From: Myxococcales bacterium
GTDB taxonomy: Bacteria > Myxococcota > Polyangia > Polyangiales > Polyangiaceae
Direction of reading: 5' to 3'
Assembly (NCBI GenBank): GCA_003151595.1
Contig: PLXW01000108.1
Span: 82,664 to 99,503 of the forward strand
DNA length: 16,840 bases
Part shown: one piece after another, positions 6,608 to 13,741 of the stretch
How the letters are laid out: the number at the start of each line of letters is the position of its first letter
How positions within the stretch are numbered: position 1 is the first letter of the stretch
The notes under the pieces: generated by a model
What the model was told of the DNA's origin: nothing
The model's input: the letters and a program-made list of their open reading frames with translations, nothing else
The model's database searches: none
Translations under genes and position numbers: made by a program

Positions 6608-7639
6608 CTACTGAAAGATGAACGTTCCCGCGCTGTACCTGTTGGCCGGCCCGCTATCCGAGTTCGTCGGGAAGGTGTTCGCGTTGGGCGCGCTGTTGCG
6701 ACCCAACCCGGTGTACGTGACCTGGCCACTTCCTCCCGCAGAGGTCGTGTTCGCGCCACCGGGGGCGCCAGAAGAGTTCCAGAGCTCGTAGCCGCTCGGT
6801 CCGATGCTGACGACGGAGTAGTTCCCAGGGGAGAGCACGACGGGCGTAACCGACGCGAAGCGCTGGCCACCGATGAGAGTCTGGTTGGTTCCCGACAGCG
6901 TGACCTGCAAACCGGGGACGATGGAAGGCCCGGACCGATTCCAGATCGTGACCGTGACCGGCGAGGCGAAGCCGGTGCCGGCGGCAGCGTTGGAGTCGTA
7001 CGCCCCGACCGCGGTCACGGTGATCGAGGAGTTGACCGTGAAGTCCATCCCGAACCCTTGGGAGTAGTTCTGGCTACCGGTCCGGAGCGCGCTCTCGTTG
7101 TCGTAGGAAATGTACGCCGGCGGAACGACGCCGTTCAGGTGACCCGTGAAGCTGAACTGGGTGGAGCTCGGGAGGTGGAACGCCCACGTGAGGGTGCCCG
7201 AGGTGCCACTGCCAGCGACGGTGCCGTAGTCCCATGGACCGGTGTTGGTCGTTCCCGTGAGGGACACGGTGTCGATGATCGCGCTGAGCCCCTGGGAGGC
7301 GGTAGTGAAGTGGTTGATCAGCTGGACGTGCCCACAAAGCGTCAGCGCGGTGCTGCAATTGGGCAGGCCGAAGAAGACCGTTCCGGGCACCGTGTGCATC
7401 GTGACGGTGCCGGGCGTCGTGCCGGTGGCCACGACGTTTTCGGGTTGGAGCCCATCGGTCTTCGTCGTCTCGAACGTGAGAGTACCTGCCGTGTCGACGG
7501 ACCCCTTGAAGTAACCGATGGGGGCGATCGCCGCTCCTATCGTCGGTGGAGCGCTCGAGGAAGGCTCGGGCGACTGGCCGGAGCAGGACGCGACGCCGAC
7601 AAGCGCGGTGAAGCTCAGAATCGATCTAATGACTCGCAT
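6608..7639 (-). CDS. Secreted lipoprotein, possible DUF4082-like C-terminal domain
   Basis: A 343-residue protein with a lipoprotein signal peptide: basic MRVIR, a short hydrophobic stretch, and a V-A-S-C lipobox with the lipidated Cys at 19. The mature protein is Ser/Thr/Gly-rich and mostly beta-strand-like. Residues about 180-292 (TVNSSITVTAVGAYDS..., VTVTIWNRSG, SVTPVVLSPGNYSV) resemble the beta-sandwich repeats of DUF4082-type extracellular proteins, but this is from memory of the pattern. C95 and C102 may form a disulfide. The ATG is preceded by a strong GAGGAGG ribosome site 7 bases away and lies 21 bases after the stop of the 53-codon peptide gene, so the two are probably co-transcribed. 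Codons are visibly less CGCG-rich than in the flanking genes, consistent with a younger or relaxed gene. No enzymatic motif is seen. Confidence 0.8.
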   Translation of the reverse strand: MRVIRSILSFTALVGVASCSGQSPEPSSSAPPTIGAAIAPIGYFKGSVDTAGTLTFETTKTDGLQPENVVATGTTPGTVTMHTVPGTVFFGLPNCSTALTLCGHVQLINHFTTASQGLSAIIDTVSLTGTTNTGPWDYGTVAGSGTSGTLTWAFHLPSSTQFSFTGHLNGVVPPAYISYDNESALRTGSQNYSQGFGMDFTVNSSITVTAVGAYDSNAAAGTGFASPVTVTIWNRSGPSIVPGLQVTLSGTNQTLIGGQRFASVTPVVLSPGNYSVVSIGPSGYELWNSSGAPGGANTTSAGGSGQVTYTGLGRNSAPNANTFPTNSDSGPANRYSAGTFIFQ

Positions 7640-7646
7640 CGTTTCG

Positions 7647-7653
7647 CCTCCTC
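7647..7653 (-). promoter_or_regulatory. Strong Shine-Dalgarno of the lipoprotein gene
   Basis: Minus-strand GAGGAGG, 7 bases before the ATG at 7639 and just after the stop codon of the upstream small ORF. It fixes the lipoprotein start. Confidence 0.8.
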
Positions 7654-7660
7654 GGATCGT

Positions 7661-7822
7661 TTACGCCGACGTCAACCCGGAGGCGCCTGAGGCTCCGGAC
7701 CCCGAAAAGAGAGTCACCCGCGCGACCGAGCGCTTCTTCGTCAGATGCGGGCGCTCGTACGGCTCGCGCAGGTCGCGTTCTTCGTCCTTTTTCGGATCGA
7801 TACGGCTCTCTCGCTCGTTCAT
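7661..7822 (-). CDS. Small ORF: putative RiPP precursor with lasso-type leader
   Basis: A 53-codon minus-strand ORF (ATG 7822, TAA 7661-7663). Residues 1-21 are charged. Residues 22-27 are YERPHL, matching the Y-x2-P-x-L recognition motif of lasso-peptide-type leaders, and T37 sits 15 residues after Y22, where such leaders have their conserved Thr two residues before the cleavage point. The usual mid-leader Gly is Arg here (R31). Cleavage after L38 would release a 15-residue core, FSGSGASGASGLTSA, rich in Gly and Ser. The core has no Asp or Glu, so it cannot form a lasso macrolactam and would need some other fate. Translation is supported by AAGGCGG 8 bases upstream of the ATG. The lipoprotein gene follows 21 bases after the stop. 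No modifying enzyme (B1 or B2 type, cyclase, or dehydratase) is in the window. It could also be an unmodified small protein. Confidence 0.55.
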   Translation of the reverse strand: MNERESRIDPKKDEERDLREPYERPHLTKKRSVARVTLFSGSGASGASGLTSA

Positions 7823-7830
7823 TCCGTGTC

Positions 7831-7837
7831 CCGCCTT
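7831..7837 (-). promoter_or_regulatory. Shine-Dalgarno deciding the start of the small peptide ORF
   Basis: Minus-strand AAGGCGG matches the AAGGAGG consensus at 6 of 7 positions and sits 8 bases before the ATG at 7822. This is better than most ribosome sites in the window and is a main argument that the short ORF is translated. Confidence 0.6.
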
Positions 7838-7870
7838 TGGCTATGCTGCATCCGCACGAGAGACGAGCGA

Positions 7871-7905
7871 GGTGACCGCCCTTCTGTCACCCGCGTCACT
7901 CGTGA
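7871..7905. promoter_or_regulatory. Operator-like inverted repeats upstream of the small peptide gene
   Basis: A perfect inverted repeat GGTGAC (7871-7876), 9-base spacer, GTCACC (7886-7891) is followed at once by TCAC-TC-GTGA (7896-7905), which reuses the same GTGA/TCAC half-site. The cluster starts about 50 bases before the small ORF, a plausible place for a dimeric regulator. It might instead fold as RNA. Confidence 0.35.
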
Positions 7906-8017
7906 TCCAGATCGTCAAGCGTCGCAGCCTGAGCGCCAACGGGTCAATCATTGCGACCGCGCCCCAAGAAATGGGGAGGGGAGTCTCGGCACTCGCCGAC
8001 ATGGTCACACTGCGTCG

Positions 8018-8051
8018 CCGGAGGTCCTTCCGGCCCGCGTTCGTCGCGGGC
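8018..8051. terminator. Pair of adjacent GC-rich hairpins
   Basis: CCGGA (8018-8022) pairs with TCCGG (8029-8033). Immediately next, GCCCGCG (8033-8039) pairs perfectly with CGCGGGC (8045-8051) around a 5-base loop. They lie 85-118 bases past the E2 stop. No T-tract is present on either strand, so a Rho-independent terminator is only a possibility. Confidence 0.3.
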
Positions 8052-8099
8052 GCTCGACGGGAAGGAACGGACTTGTAGGCCAAGCGCACGTCGATCCGA

Positions 8100-8119
8100 C
8101 GCAGGCTGTCGTGCCTGCG
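8100..8119 (-). terminator. Hairpin just downstream of the E2 gene
   Basis: A perfect 7-bp stem, CGCAGGC (8100-8106) with GCCTGCG (8113-8119), and a 6-base loop, 16 bases past the E2 stop codon. There is no following T-run on the minus strand. It may be a weak or factor-assisted terminator or an mRNA 3' stabiliser. Confidence 0.35.
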
Positions 8120-8135
8120 CCCTCGCCCGGCGGAC

Positions 8136-9482
8136 TCAGACCTCGAAGTCGCCCTTCTCGAGGATCTCCGTGACGCGCCACAGGAACGAGTTCGCGTTCA
8201 CGCCGTCGACCACGCGGTGGTCGTAGCTGAGCGCCATGTACATCACCGGATGGATCGCGATCTGATCCTCGCCGTCGGCCCCTTCGACGACGACGACGCG
8301 CTTCTGGATCTCGCCCATGCGCAGGATGCCGACGTTCGGCTGGTTGATGATCGCGCCGCCGAACAGGTTCCCCTTGAGGCCCGGGTTCGTGACCGAGAAC
8401 GTCGCGCCGCTGAGGTCGTCGATCGTGATCTTGCCGGTGCGCGCGCGCTTCGCGAGATCGTCGATCGATCGCACGATGCCGCGGAGGCCGAGCTCGTCGG
8501 CGCGGCGAACGACCGGAACCACGAGGCCGTCGGGCGAATCGACGGCGACGCCGATGTTCACCTCTTTCAAGACGACGTACGCGTCGTCGAGCACGCGCGC
8601 GTTCAGGTCGGGCGTCTCGCGGAGCGTGCGCGCCACGGCGACGACGGCGAAAGCGAGCATCGTGAGGGAGAGCCCCTCTTTCTTGTAGCGCTCCTTGTTG
8701 GCTTCGCGGATGCGGCTGGCCTTGTGGAGGTCGACCTCGGCGACCGTCACGACGTGCGGCGAAGCGAACTTCGAGTACGTCATGTGATCGGACGTGATGC
8801 GACGGCGCCGCGTGAACGGCACGACGCGATCGCCTTCGCGCGGCCGGTACTGCGGCACCTTGAACGCGCCGAAGCCGACGCCCGGGATCGGCGGGACGAA
8901 GCCGCCGCTCTGGTTGATCATCTGCGAGAGCTGCGCGGCCGCGGGCTTCGCGGCCTGGACGGTGGCGCTCAGAGAGGTCGCCTTCTCGGCGTTCGCCGGC
9001 GGGGCCCCTTGCGTCGTCGCGCGCAGAACGTCGTCGCGCCCGATGCGCCCGTAGTCGCCCGAGCCGCGCACGTTCTCGAGGTTCACGTCGTTCTCGAGCG
9101 CAGCCTTTCGCGCGCCGGGGCTGGCGAGCGCGCTGCCGCTCGCGCTTCGTCCGCTGCCGCCGTCGTTCGCGGGAGCGCTCGCGGCCACGGCGACGGGCGA
9201 GGCGACCGGGGTCGGCTTCGGCGCCTGGGCGGAGGTGGGCGCCGTCACCCCTTCTTCGATCTGGGCGACGATCGTGTTCACGGCGACGACGTCCCCTTCC
9301 TTGGCGAGGAGCTTCGCCACCCGGCCGCCGACGGGCGCCGGAAGCTCGCTGTCGGCCTTGTCGGTCGCGATCTCGAGGAGCCCTTGGTCCTTCTTGACCA
9401 CGTCCCCTTCGCGGACGAGCCACTTGGTGATCGTTCCCTCGGACACGCTCTCGCCGAGCTGGGGCATGGTGACGTCGATCAT
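8136..9482 (-). CDS. Lipoyl-bearing E2 acyltransferase of a 2-oxo acid dehydrogenase
   Basis: The 448-residue dihydrolipoamide acyltransferase is the core subunit that transfers the acyl group from E1 to CoA. Domains in order: one lipoyl domain (1-78) with the lipoyl-lysine K42 in ATDKADSEL; an Ala/Pro-rich mobile linker (79-120); a peripheral-subunit-binding domain (about 121-156, SPGARKAALENDV...DYGRIGRDDV); and the catalytic domain (about 215-448) with NIGVAVD (309-315), FSVTNPG (362-368) and the active-site motif SYDHRVVDG (H422, D426). A single lipoyl domain fits succinyl-, branched-chain- and some acetyl-transferases, and the sequence alone does not decide between them. No E1 or E3 gene is in the window, and the upstream neighbour is rsmB (49-bp gap). 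Start is ATG 9482 with an AGAGAGA purine stretch upstream. Confidence 0.93.
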   Translation of the reverse strand: MIDVTMPQLGESVSEGTITKWLVREGDVVKKDQGLLEIATDKADSELPAPVGGRVAKLLAKEGDVVAVNTIVAQIEEGVTAPTSAQAPKPTPVASPVAVAASAPANDGGSGRSASGSALASPGARKAALENDVNLENVRGSGDYGRIGRDDVLRATTQGAPPANAEKATSLSATVQAAKPAAAQLSQMINQSGGFVPPIPGVGFGAFKVPQYRPREGDRVVPFTRRRRITSDHMTYSKFASPHVVTVAEVDLHKASRIREANKERYKKEGLSLTMLAFAVVAVARTLRETPDLNARVLDDAYVVLKEVNIGVAVDSPDGLVVPVVRRADELGLRGIVRSIDDLAKRARTGKITIDDLSGATFSVTNPGLKGNLFGGAIINQPNVGILRMGEIQKRVVVVEGADGEDQIAIHPVMYMALSYDHRVVDGVNANSFLWRVTEILEKGDFEV

Positions 9483-9531
9483 CGGATTCTCTCTCTAGGG
9501 CCGGCGATATCCGCGGCCAAGGTTCCCGTTT

Positions 9532-10887
9532 CTACCCGCGCCGAACGAAGCTCGCAATGAAGTACCCGTCGGTGCCGTGAACGTTCGGAAGGAGGCGTAG
9601 CGTAGACGCATCCGGGGATTTGGCTACGGCGCGCGCGGCGGCAGAGTCGAAGGGCGCCGCCGCGAAGTCGGAATGCGAGGCCAGGAACGACGCGACGACG
9701 TCCTCCCCCTCTTCGCCGAGCACGCTGCACACCGCGAACACGAGGCGCCCGCCCGGCTTCACGTGGTCGGACGCGCGCGCGAGGATCGCCGTCTGCAGCG
9801 TGGCGAGCGACGCGAGATCATCCGCCGTCCGGCGCGTCTGGAGATCGGGGCGGCGCCGCAGCGTGCCCACGCCAGAGCACGGCGCGTCCACCAGCACGCG
9901 ATCGTAGTCGCGCGGCACGTCGCCCGAGCCCACGGACCAGTCGACGGCGTAGGTCGCGCGCGCCGCCAGCTTCATCCGCGCCAGCTCGCGCGCGAGCGCC
10001 TCGAGCTTCGCGGCGTGCAGGTCGGCCGCATCGACCGCGCCGCGCGGCCCCACGATCGTCGCGAGCGCGCTGGTCTTGTTCCCGCGCCCCGCGCACGCAT
10101 CGAGCACCACGTCCCCTTCGCGCGCGCCGAGCGCGAGCGCGACGAGCTGCGACCCTTCTTCCTGCACCGTCCACTCGCCCGACGACCACCCCGGCAGCGC
10201 CTGCGGCTTCCCTGCCCCCAGGCCGCGGATGGCCAGCGGCGACACGCTCCCCGGCTCGAACGACGCCTCGGGCGAGGCTTCACGCAGCCGCGCGATCACT
10301 GCCTCGCGCGCGTCTTCGGTCGCCACGCGGATCCCGAGCGGCGGAGTCTCCGCGCCGCTCGCCAGGAACGGCGCGACGCTCTCTTCACCGATGGCGCGCG
10401 CCAGCGACGCCTTCAACCACGGCGCAGCCGAGGCCACGATCGCCTCTTCGACCGAGACCTTCTCGTTCGACGCCTCGCGCGACAGCGCGCGCAAGACGGC
10501 GTTCGCGAACGCCGCGACCTTCGCGCCCCCTGCGGCGCGCGCGCCATCGACCGCTTCGTTCACCGCCGCGAATGCGGGCACGCGCGACAGGAAGAACAGC
10601 TGGTACGCGCCGACCTCGAGGTGCGCCCGCGCCTTCGCCGGCAACCCCGCGATCCCGCGCTTCGCGTGACGCTCGAGGCGCGCGTCGATCCACGGCTTCA
10701 CGCGCAGCGTCCCGTACGCCAGCTCCGTCGCCAGCGCGCGATCGCGCGGCGCCATCTGCACCGCGCGCGACAGCTCCGTATCGAGCGACGCGGCGGCGAA
10801 CGCCCCGTCTTGCTCGACGCGCGCCAGCACCTGCGCGGCGATCGTTCGCGCCGAGATCACGCGCGCGGGCGGTGCGGGCGCCGTCAC
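9532..10887 (-). CDS. rsmB: 16S rRNA m5C967 methyltransferase RsmB
   Basis: The 451-residue protein has the two-part RsmB layout: an N-terminal NusB-like helical domain (about 10-140) and a C-terminal NOL1/NOP2/Sun-type SAM methyltransferase. The SAM site is VLDACAGRGNKT (261-272). Motif IV is DAPCSGVGT with C337, the Cys that releases the product. Motif VI is FAVCSV with C387 as the predicted nucleophile; the residue before it is Val where Thr is usual (TCS). It methylates C967 of 16S rRNA (E. coli numbering). Start is GTG 10887, which overlaps the stop of the IPT/TIG lipoprotein gene in a GTGA arrangement. Downstream is the E2 gene after 49 bases. Confidence 0.93.
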   Translation of the reverse strand: MTAPAPPARVISARTIAAQVLARVEQDGAFAAASLDTELSRAVQMAPRDRALATELAYGTLRVKPWIDARLERHAKRGIAGLPAKARAHLEVGAYQLFFLSRVPAFAAVNEAVDGARAAGGAKVAAFANAVLRALSREASNEKVSVEEAIVASAAPWLKASLARAIGEESVAPFLASGAETPPLGIRVATEDAREAVIARLREASPEASFEPGSVSPLAIRGLGAGKPQALPGWSSGEWTVQEEGSQLVALALGAREGDVVLDACAGRGNKTSALATIVGPRGAVDAADLHAAKLEALARELARMKLAARATYAVDWSVGSGDVPRDYDRVLVDAPCSGVGTLRRRPDLQTRRTADDLASLATLQTAILARASDHVKPGGRLVFAVCSVLGEEGEDVVASFLASHSDFAAAPFDSAAARAVAKSPDASTLRLLPNVHGTDGYFIASFVRRG

Positions 10888-13574
10888 TCGAGATCGACCG
10901 CGAGCGTCGTGGGGGGCGTGTAGAGCGTGCTCGCGCCGGCCTTGTCGTACGGCTGAATCAGGACGACCGCGACGCCGCACGCCGGCAGCGAGATCCCTCC
11001 GCCGTTGGCCTTGGTGAGCCCCGGGCAGAAGCTCGAGGTGCCCGGCGACTTGCTGTTGTACCCACCGGCGCCGCTCGCGCCTTCGGAGACGGCCGACGTG
11101 CAGGCCTCGAGCTCGGCTTGCGTCGAGGGGACCGTCGAGCGCGAGTAGAAGGTGAGAAAGCCGTCGTCGGTGCTCCCGCAGACCGCCCACGCTTCGAGCG
11201 TCGCCGCCTGGGCCGTATCGTTGATGACGACATAACCCACGTACGGCTCGGTGCCGGCCGTGTCGTCGACCGACGGGCACACGTACGAGCTCTCGCTCCT
11301 CGTGATCCGGTACGCCGTCGGCGCGGAGGTGAAGTTGAGCGTCTCGGTCGTCGTCGTGTTGAGCGCGGTCAGCACGATGTTGGCGCCCGCCGTGTTGCAC
11401 GAGACGGTGATCGTCTGCGTGCCGCTGGTGCCGCCGCCGGGCGCGGGGTTCGTCACGGTGAAGTTGAGCGCGGTCGGCGTGGCGAGCTTCGCGGCGGCGA
11501 CGGTCGTCGTGAGCGACGTCGCGCTGTTGAACGTGCTCGTGACCGTGGTGCCGTTGATCTTCACGACCGACGCGGCCACGAAGTTCGTCCCCGTGAGCGT
11601 CACCGGTGTCGCGGGGGCGCCGGCGAAGATCGCGTTGGTGGAGAGCGCGGTCAGCGTGGGCGCGGGATCGTTCGCAGTGAAGAACGCGACGTTGGAGGTC
11701 CCGCCCCCGGGCGCCGGATTGACGACCGTGATCGACAGCGTCCCCGCGCTCGCCAGCGACGCCGCCGGAATCGTCGCGCCGACCGTGCCGGTGCCGTACG
11801 TCGTCGCCAGCGGCGAGCCGCCGAGGTTCACGACCGACACGCCCGACACGAACCCCGTGCCGGCCACGGTGATCGGTGTGTCCACCGAGGGAATGATCGT
11901 GGACGGCGGCGTGATCGACGCGATCGCCGGCCCCGGGTTGTCGACCACGAACGAGAGATCGCCCGACGTCCCTCCGCCCGGCGCAGGGCTCGAGACCGCG
12001 AGCGTAAGCGTGGTCGCCGCCGTGAGGTTCGCCGCGGGGATGGTCGCCGTGAGCGACGTGGGGCTCACATAGCTCGTCGTGAGCGGCGACGCGCCGAGGC
12101 TCACGACCGACGCCGACACGAACCCGCTCCCCGAGACCGTCACGAGCGTGTCGCTCGCGCCGACCATCGCCGACGACGGCGACAGCGACGTCGCCACCGG
12201 CGCGGGGTCCTCGACGGTGAACGCGAGCGCGCTCGTCGTGCCGCCGCCCGGCGTGGGGTTCGTCACCGTGACTTGAATCGTGTGCGCGGGGGACATCTGC
12301 GCGGTCGTGAGCGTGGCCGAGGCGTGCGCGCCGTCGGCGACCGTGGTGAGCGCGGGGACTCCGTCGAACGCGATCGACGTCTGCCCGGCGATGTACCCGC
12401 TCCCGATCGCGGTCACTGTTGCCGGCGCCGCGCCGACCTCGACGTTCGACGGCGAGAGCGACGTCAGCGCCGGCGACGGATACACGACCGAGATCTGAAC
12501 GGGCGTGCTCACCCCTCCGCCCGGCGCGGGGTTGGTGACGACCACCGGGAAATCGCCGGCGTTCACCAGCGCGCTGGCCGGGACGTTGGCGTTGATGTGC
12601 TGGCCGTCGGTGAACGACGAGCCGATCGTCGCGCCGTTGAACGACACGGCCGTGGCGGCGACGAAGCCGGTGCCGACGAGCGCGATCGGCGTCGCGCTCG
12701 CGCCGACCAAGAGCGTGGACGGCGTGACCGACGTGACGGTGACGGTGGGGTTGGCGACGATGAAGGCGATCGACGACGACGCGCCGCCGCCCGGCGTGGG
12801 GTTCGTCACGGTCACCGAGTAGCTCCCCGACGTCGTGAGCTGTGCGGCGGGGATGGTCGCTTTGACGGTCGTGGCGTTCGTGACCGTCGTGGTGAGCGCG
12901 GCGCCGTTGAAGACGATCGACGCGCCGTTCACGAACGCCGCGCCGGTCACGGTGAGCAACGTGTCGCTCGACGCGAGGAGCACGCTCGTCGGGGCGAGCG
13001 ACGTGATCGTGGGGGACGGGTTCACGACCTGGAACGCTTGCTCGGCGCTCCCGCCGCCGCCGGGGGGCGCGGTGCCGACGGTGACGTGAAGCGTTCCGAC
13101 CTGCGCGAGGCCCGACGTGGGGAGCGTCCCGCGGAGCTCCGTGTCGGAGACGAAGCCGGTGGTCAGCGGCACGCCGTTCACCTGGATGACGGAGCGCGCG
13201 ACGTAGCCGGTGCCGGTGCAGACGATCGTGGGGCCGCTCGTGCCGACGATGGCGGACGCGGGGGCGATCGAGGTGAGCGTGGGCGCGGGGGCGAGGCCGA
13301 TCGGCGAGGCGTCGGAGGTCGAAGGGGCGTCGTCGCCGCTGGCGTCGTCGTCGCCGGTGGGGGCGATGGTGGTGGCGTCGTCGCCGACGGGCGCGCCGTC
13401 GGGGCCGTTGTTCCCGGTGACGGGTGCGGAATCGGCGAACGAGGCGTCGCCGAGGAGAGCGCCGGCTTCGGGGACGGAGTCGTCGTTGGAGCTGACGCCG
13501 TGAGAGCACGCGCCGAGGACGAGCAATGCCGCGCAGGAGAACGCGCGACCGAACGAGCTACGCCACGACTTCAT
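10884..13574 (-). CDS. Lipoprotein with seven IPT/TIG repeats
   Basis: An 896-residue secreted lipoprotein. The signal peptide ends at lipobox L-G-A-C with C23. Then comes an Asp/Ala/Gly-rich acidic linker (24-96), probably flexible. Seven immunoglobulin-like IPT/TIG repeats of 89-91 residues follow (97-726), each starting with a proline-rich P-x-P and a T-S-L-x-P-like strand, then V-T-G-x-G-F-V, and ending in NPAPGGG-like loops. A 170-residue C-terminal region (727-896) has several Cys (for example 766, 783, 809, 834, 850) and no recognised fold. The repeats suggest binding to polysaccharide, matrix or another surface protein. Start is ATG 13574 with a GAGG ribosome site. An in-frame ATG at 13610 would add 12 residues and spoil the signal peptide. 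The stop overlaps the rsmB start. Confidence 0.88.
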   Translation of the reverse strand: MKSWRSSFGRAFSCAALLVLGACSHGVSSNDDSVPEAGALLGDASFADSAPVTGNNGPDGAPVGDDATTIAPTGDDDASGDDAPSTSDASPIGLAPAPTLTSIAPASAIVGTSGPTIVCTGTGYVARSVIQVNGVPLTTGFVSDTELRGTLPTSGLAQVGTLHVTVGTAPPGGGGSAEQAFQVVNPSPTITSLAPTSVLLASSDTLLTVTGAAFVNGASIVFNGAALTTTVTNATTVKATIPAAQLTTSGSYSVTVTNPTPGGGASSSIAFIVANPTVTVTSVTPSTLLVGASATPIALVGTGFVAATAVSFNGATIGSSFTDGQHINANVPASALVNAGDFPVVVTNPAPGGGVSTPVQISVVYPSPALTSLSPSNVEVGAAPATVTAIGSGYIAGQTSIAFDGVPALTTVADGAHASATLTTAQMSPAHTIQVTVTNPTPGGGTTSALAFTVEDPAPVATSLSPSSAMVGASDTLVTVSGSGFVSASVVSLGASPLTTSYVSPTSLTATIPAANLTAATTLTLAVSSPAPGGGTSGDLSFVVDNPGPAIASITPPSTIIPSVDTPITVAGTGFVSGVSVVNLGGSPLATTYGTGTVGATIPAASLASAGTLSITVVNPAPGGGTSNVAFFTANDPAPTLTALSTNAIFAGAPATPVTLTGTNFVAASVVKINGTTVTSTFNSATSLTTTVAAAKLATPTALNFTVTNPAPGGGTSGTQTITVSCNTAGANIVLTALNTTTTETLNFTSAPTAYRITRSESSYVCPSVDDTAGTEPYVGYVVINDTAQAATLEAWAVCGSTDDGFLTFYSRSTVPSTQAELEACTSAVSEGASGAGGYNSKSPGTSSFCPGLTKANGGGISLPACGVAVVLIQPYDKAGASTLYTPPTTLAVDLE
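11397..13286 (-). repeat. Seven tandem ~270-bp IPT/TIG-coding repeats
   Basis: Seven in-frame repeats of about 90 codons. The encoded NP(A/T)PGGG loop gives a near-identical C/G-rich DNA segment that recurs about every 270 bases. The remaining repeat sequence is diverged, so expansion is not recent. The short identical segments could still promote recombination. Confidence 0.8.
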
Positions 13575-13739
13575 GCGAGTACCTCGGGAAAAACGCGGAA
13601 AGCCAAGCACGAAAGAGGGCGGGGGGCGAGTCTCCGATGGGGAAAGTGTGGTGGGGGGCGAAGGTTCCGGCGGGCAGGACGCGAAGGACGGACGCGACCG
13701 CGAACGCGACCCCGACCCCGACCCCGACCGCGAACGCGA
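13575..13739. other. Spacer upstream of the IPT/TIG lipoprotein gene
   Basis: 165 bases containing the hexamer array at one end and a poly-T/C-rich stretch near the lipoprotein start. No small ORF with a ribosome site and no convincing promoter boxes were seen. Confidence 0.4.
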
Positions 13740-13741
13740 TC
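13694..13741. repeat. Hexamer microsatellite directly after the membrane-protein gene
   Basis: Eight tandem hexamers of the form (G/C)CGA(C/A/T)C. Three pure CCGACC units lie in the centre, and a 14-base direct repeat flanks them (13696-13709 and 13726-13739). The last hexamer overlaps the stop codon (13740-13742) of the minus-strand membrane-protein gene. Confidence 0.7.

Larger units (their letters stand above)
7823..8135. other. Gene-free interval between the E2 gene and the small-peptide gene
   Basis: I see no convincing gene in these 313 bases. An 82-codon minus-strand frame (7841-8089) has no recognisable features. The interval holds two adjacent hairpins (8018-8051), a stem directly after the E2 stop (8100-8119) and an operator-like inverted repeat (7871-7891), so it likely contains the end of the E2 transcript and the control region of the small-peptide/lipoprotein unit. 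No confident promoter boxes were found. Confidence 0.5.

Noticed and set aside
7660..7680. TTGACG at 7671-7676 on the minus strand as a -35 box for the lipoprotein
   Set aside because: It lies inside the small ORF, and the corresponding -10 position falls on the ribosome site, with no TANNNT hexamer.
7661..7822. Calling the small peptide a true lasso peptide
   Set aside because: The core has no Asp or Glu at positions 7-9 (or anywhere) and begins with Phe, and no B1, B2 or C gene is nearby, so a lasso macrolactam cannot form. Only the leader is lasso-like.
7841..8089. An 82-codon minus-strand frame between the E2 gene and the peptide gene
   Set aside because: No ribosome site, no recognisable motif, and its Arg/Ala-rich composition fits chance. 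It also covers the operator-like repeats and hairpins.
9532..13509. A 1325-codon open frame on the minus strand whose first two thirds lie across the IPT/TIG gene
   Set aside because: Only the part from 10887 down is rsmB. The upstream part is Arg/His/Asp-rich shadow coding in another frame of the lipoprotein gene.
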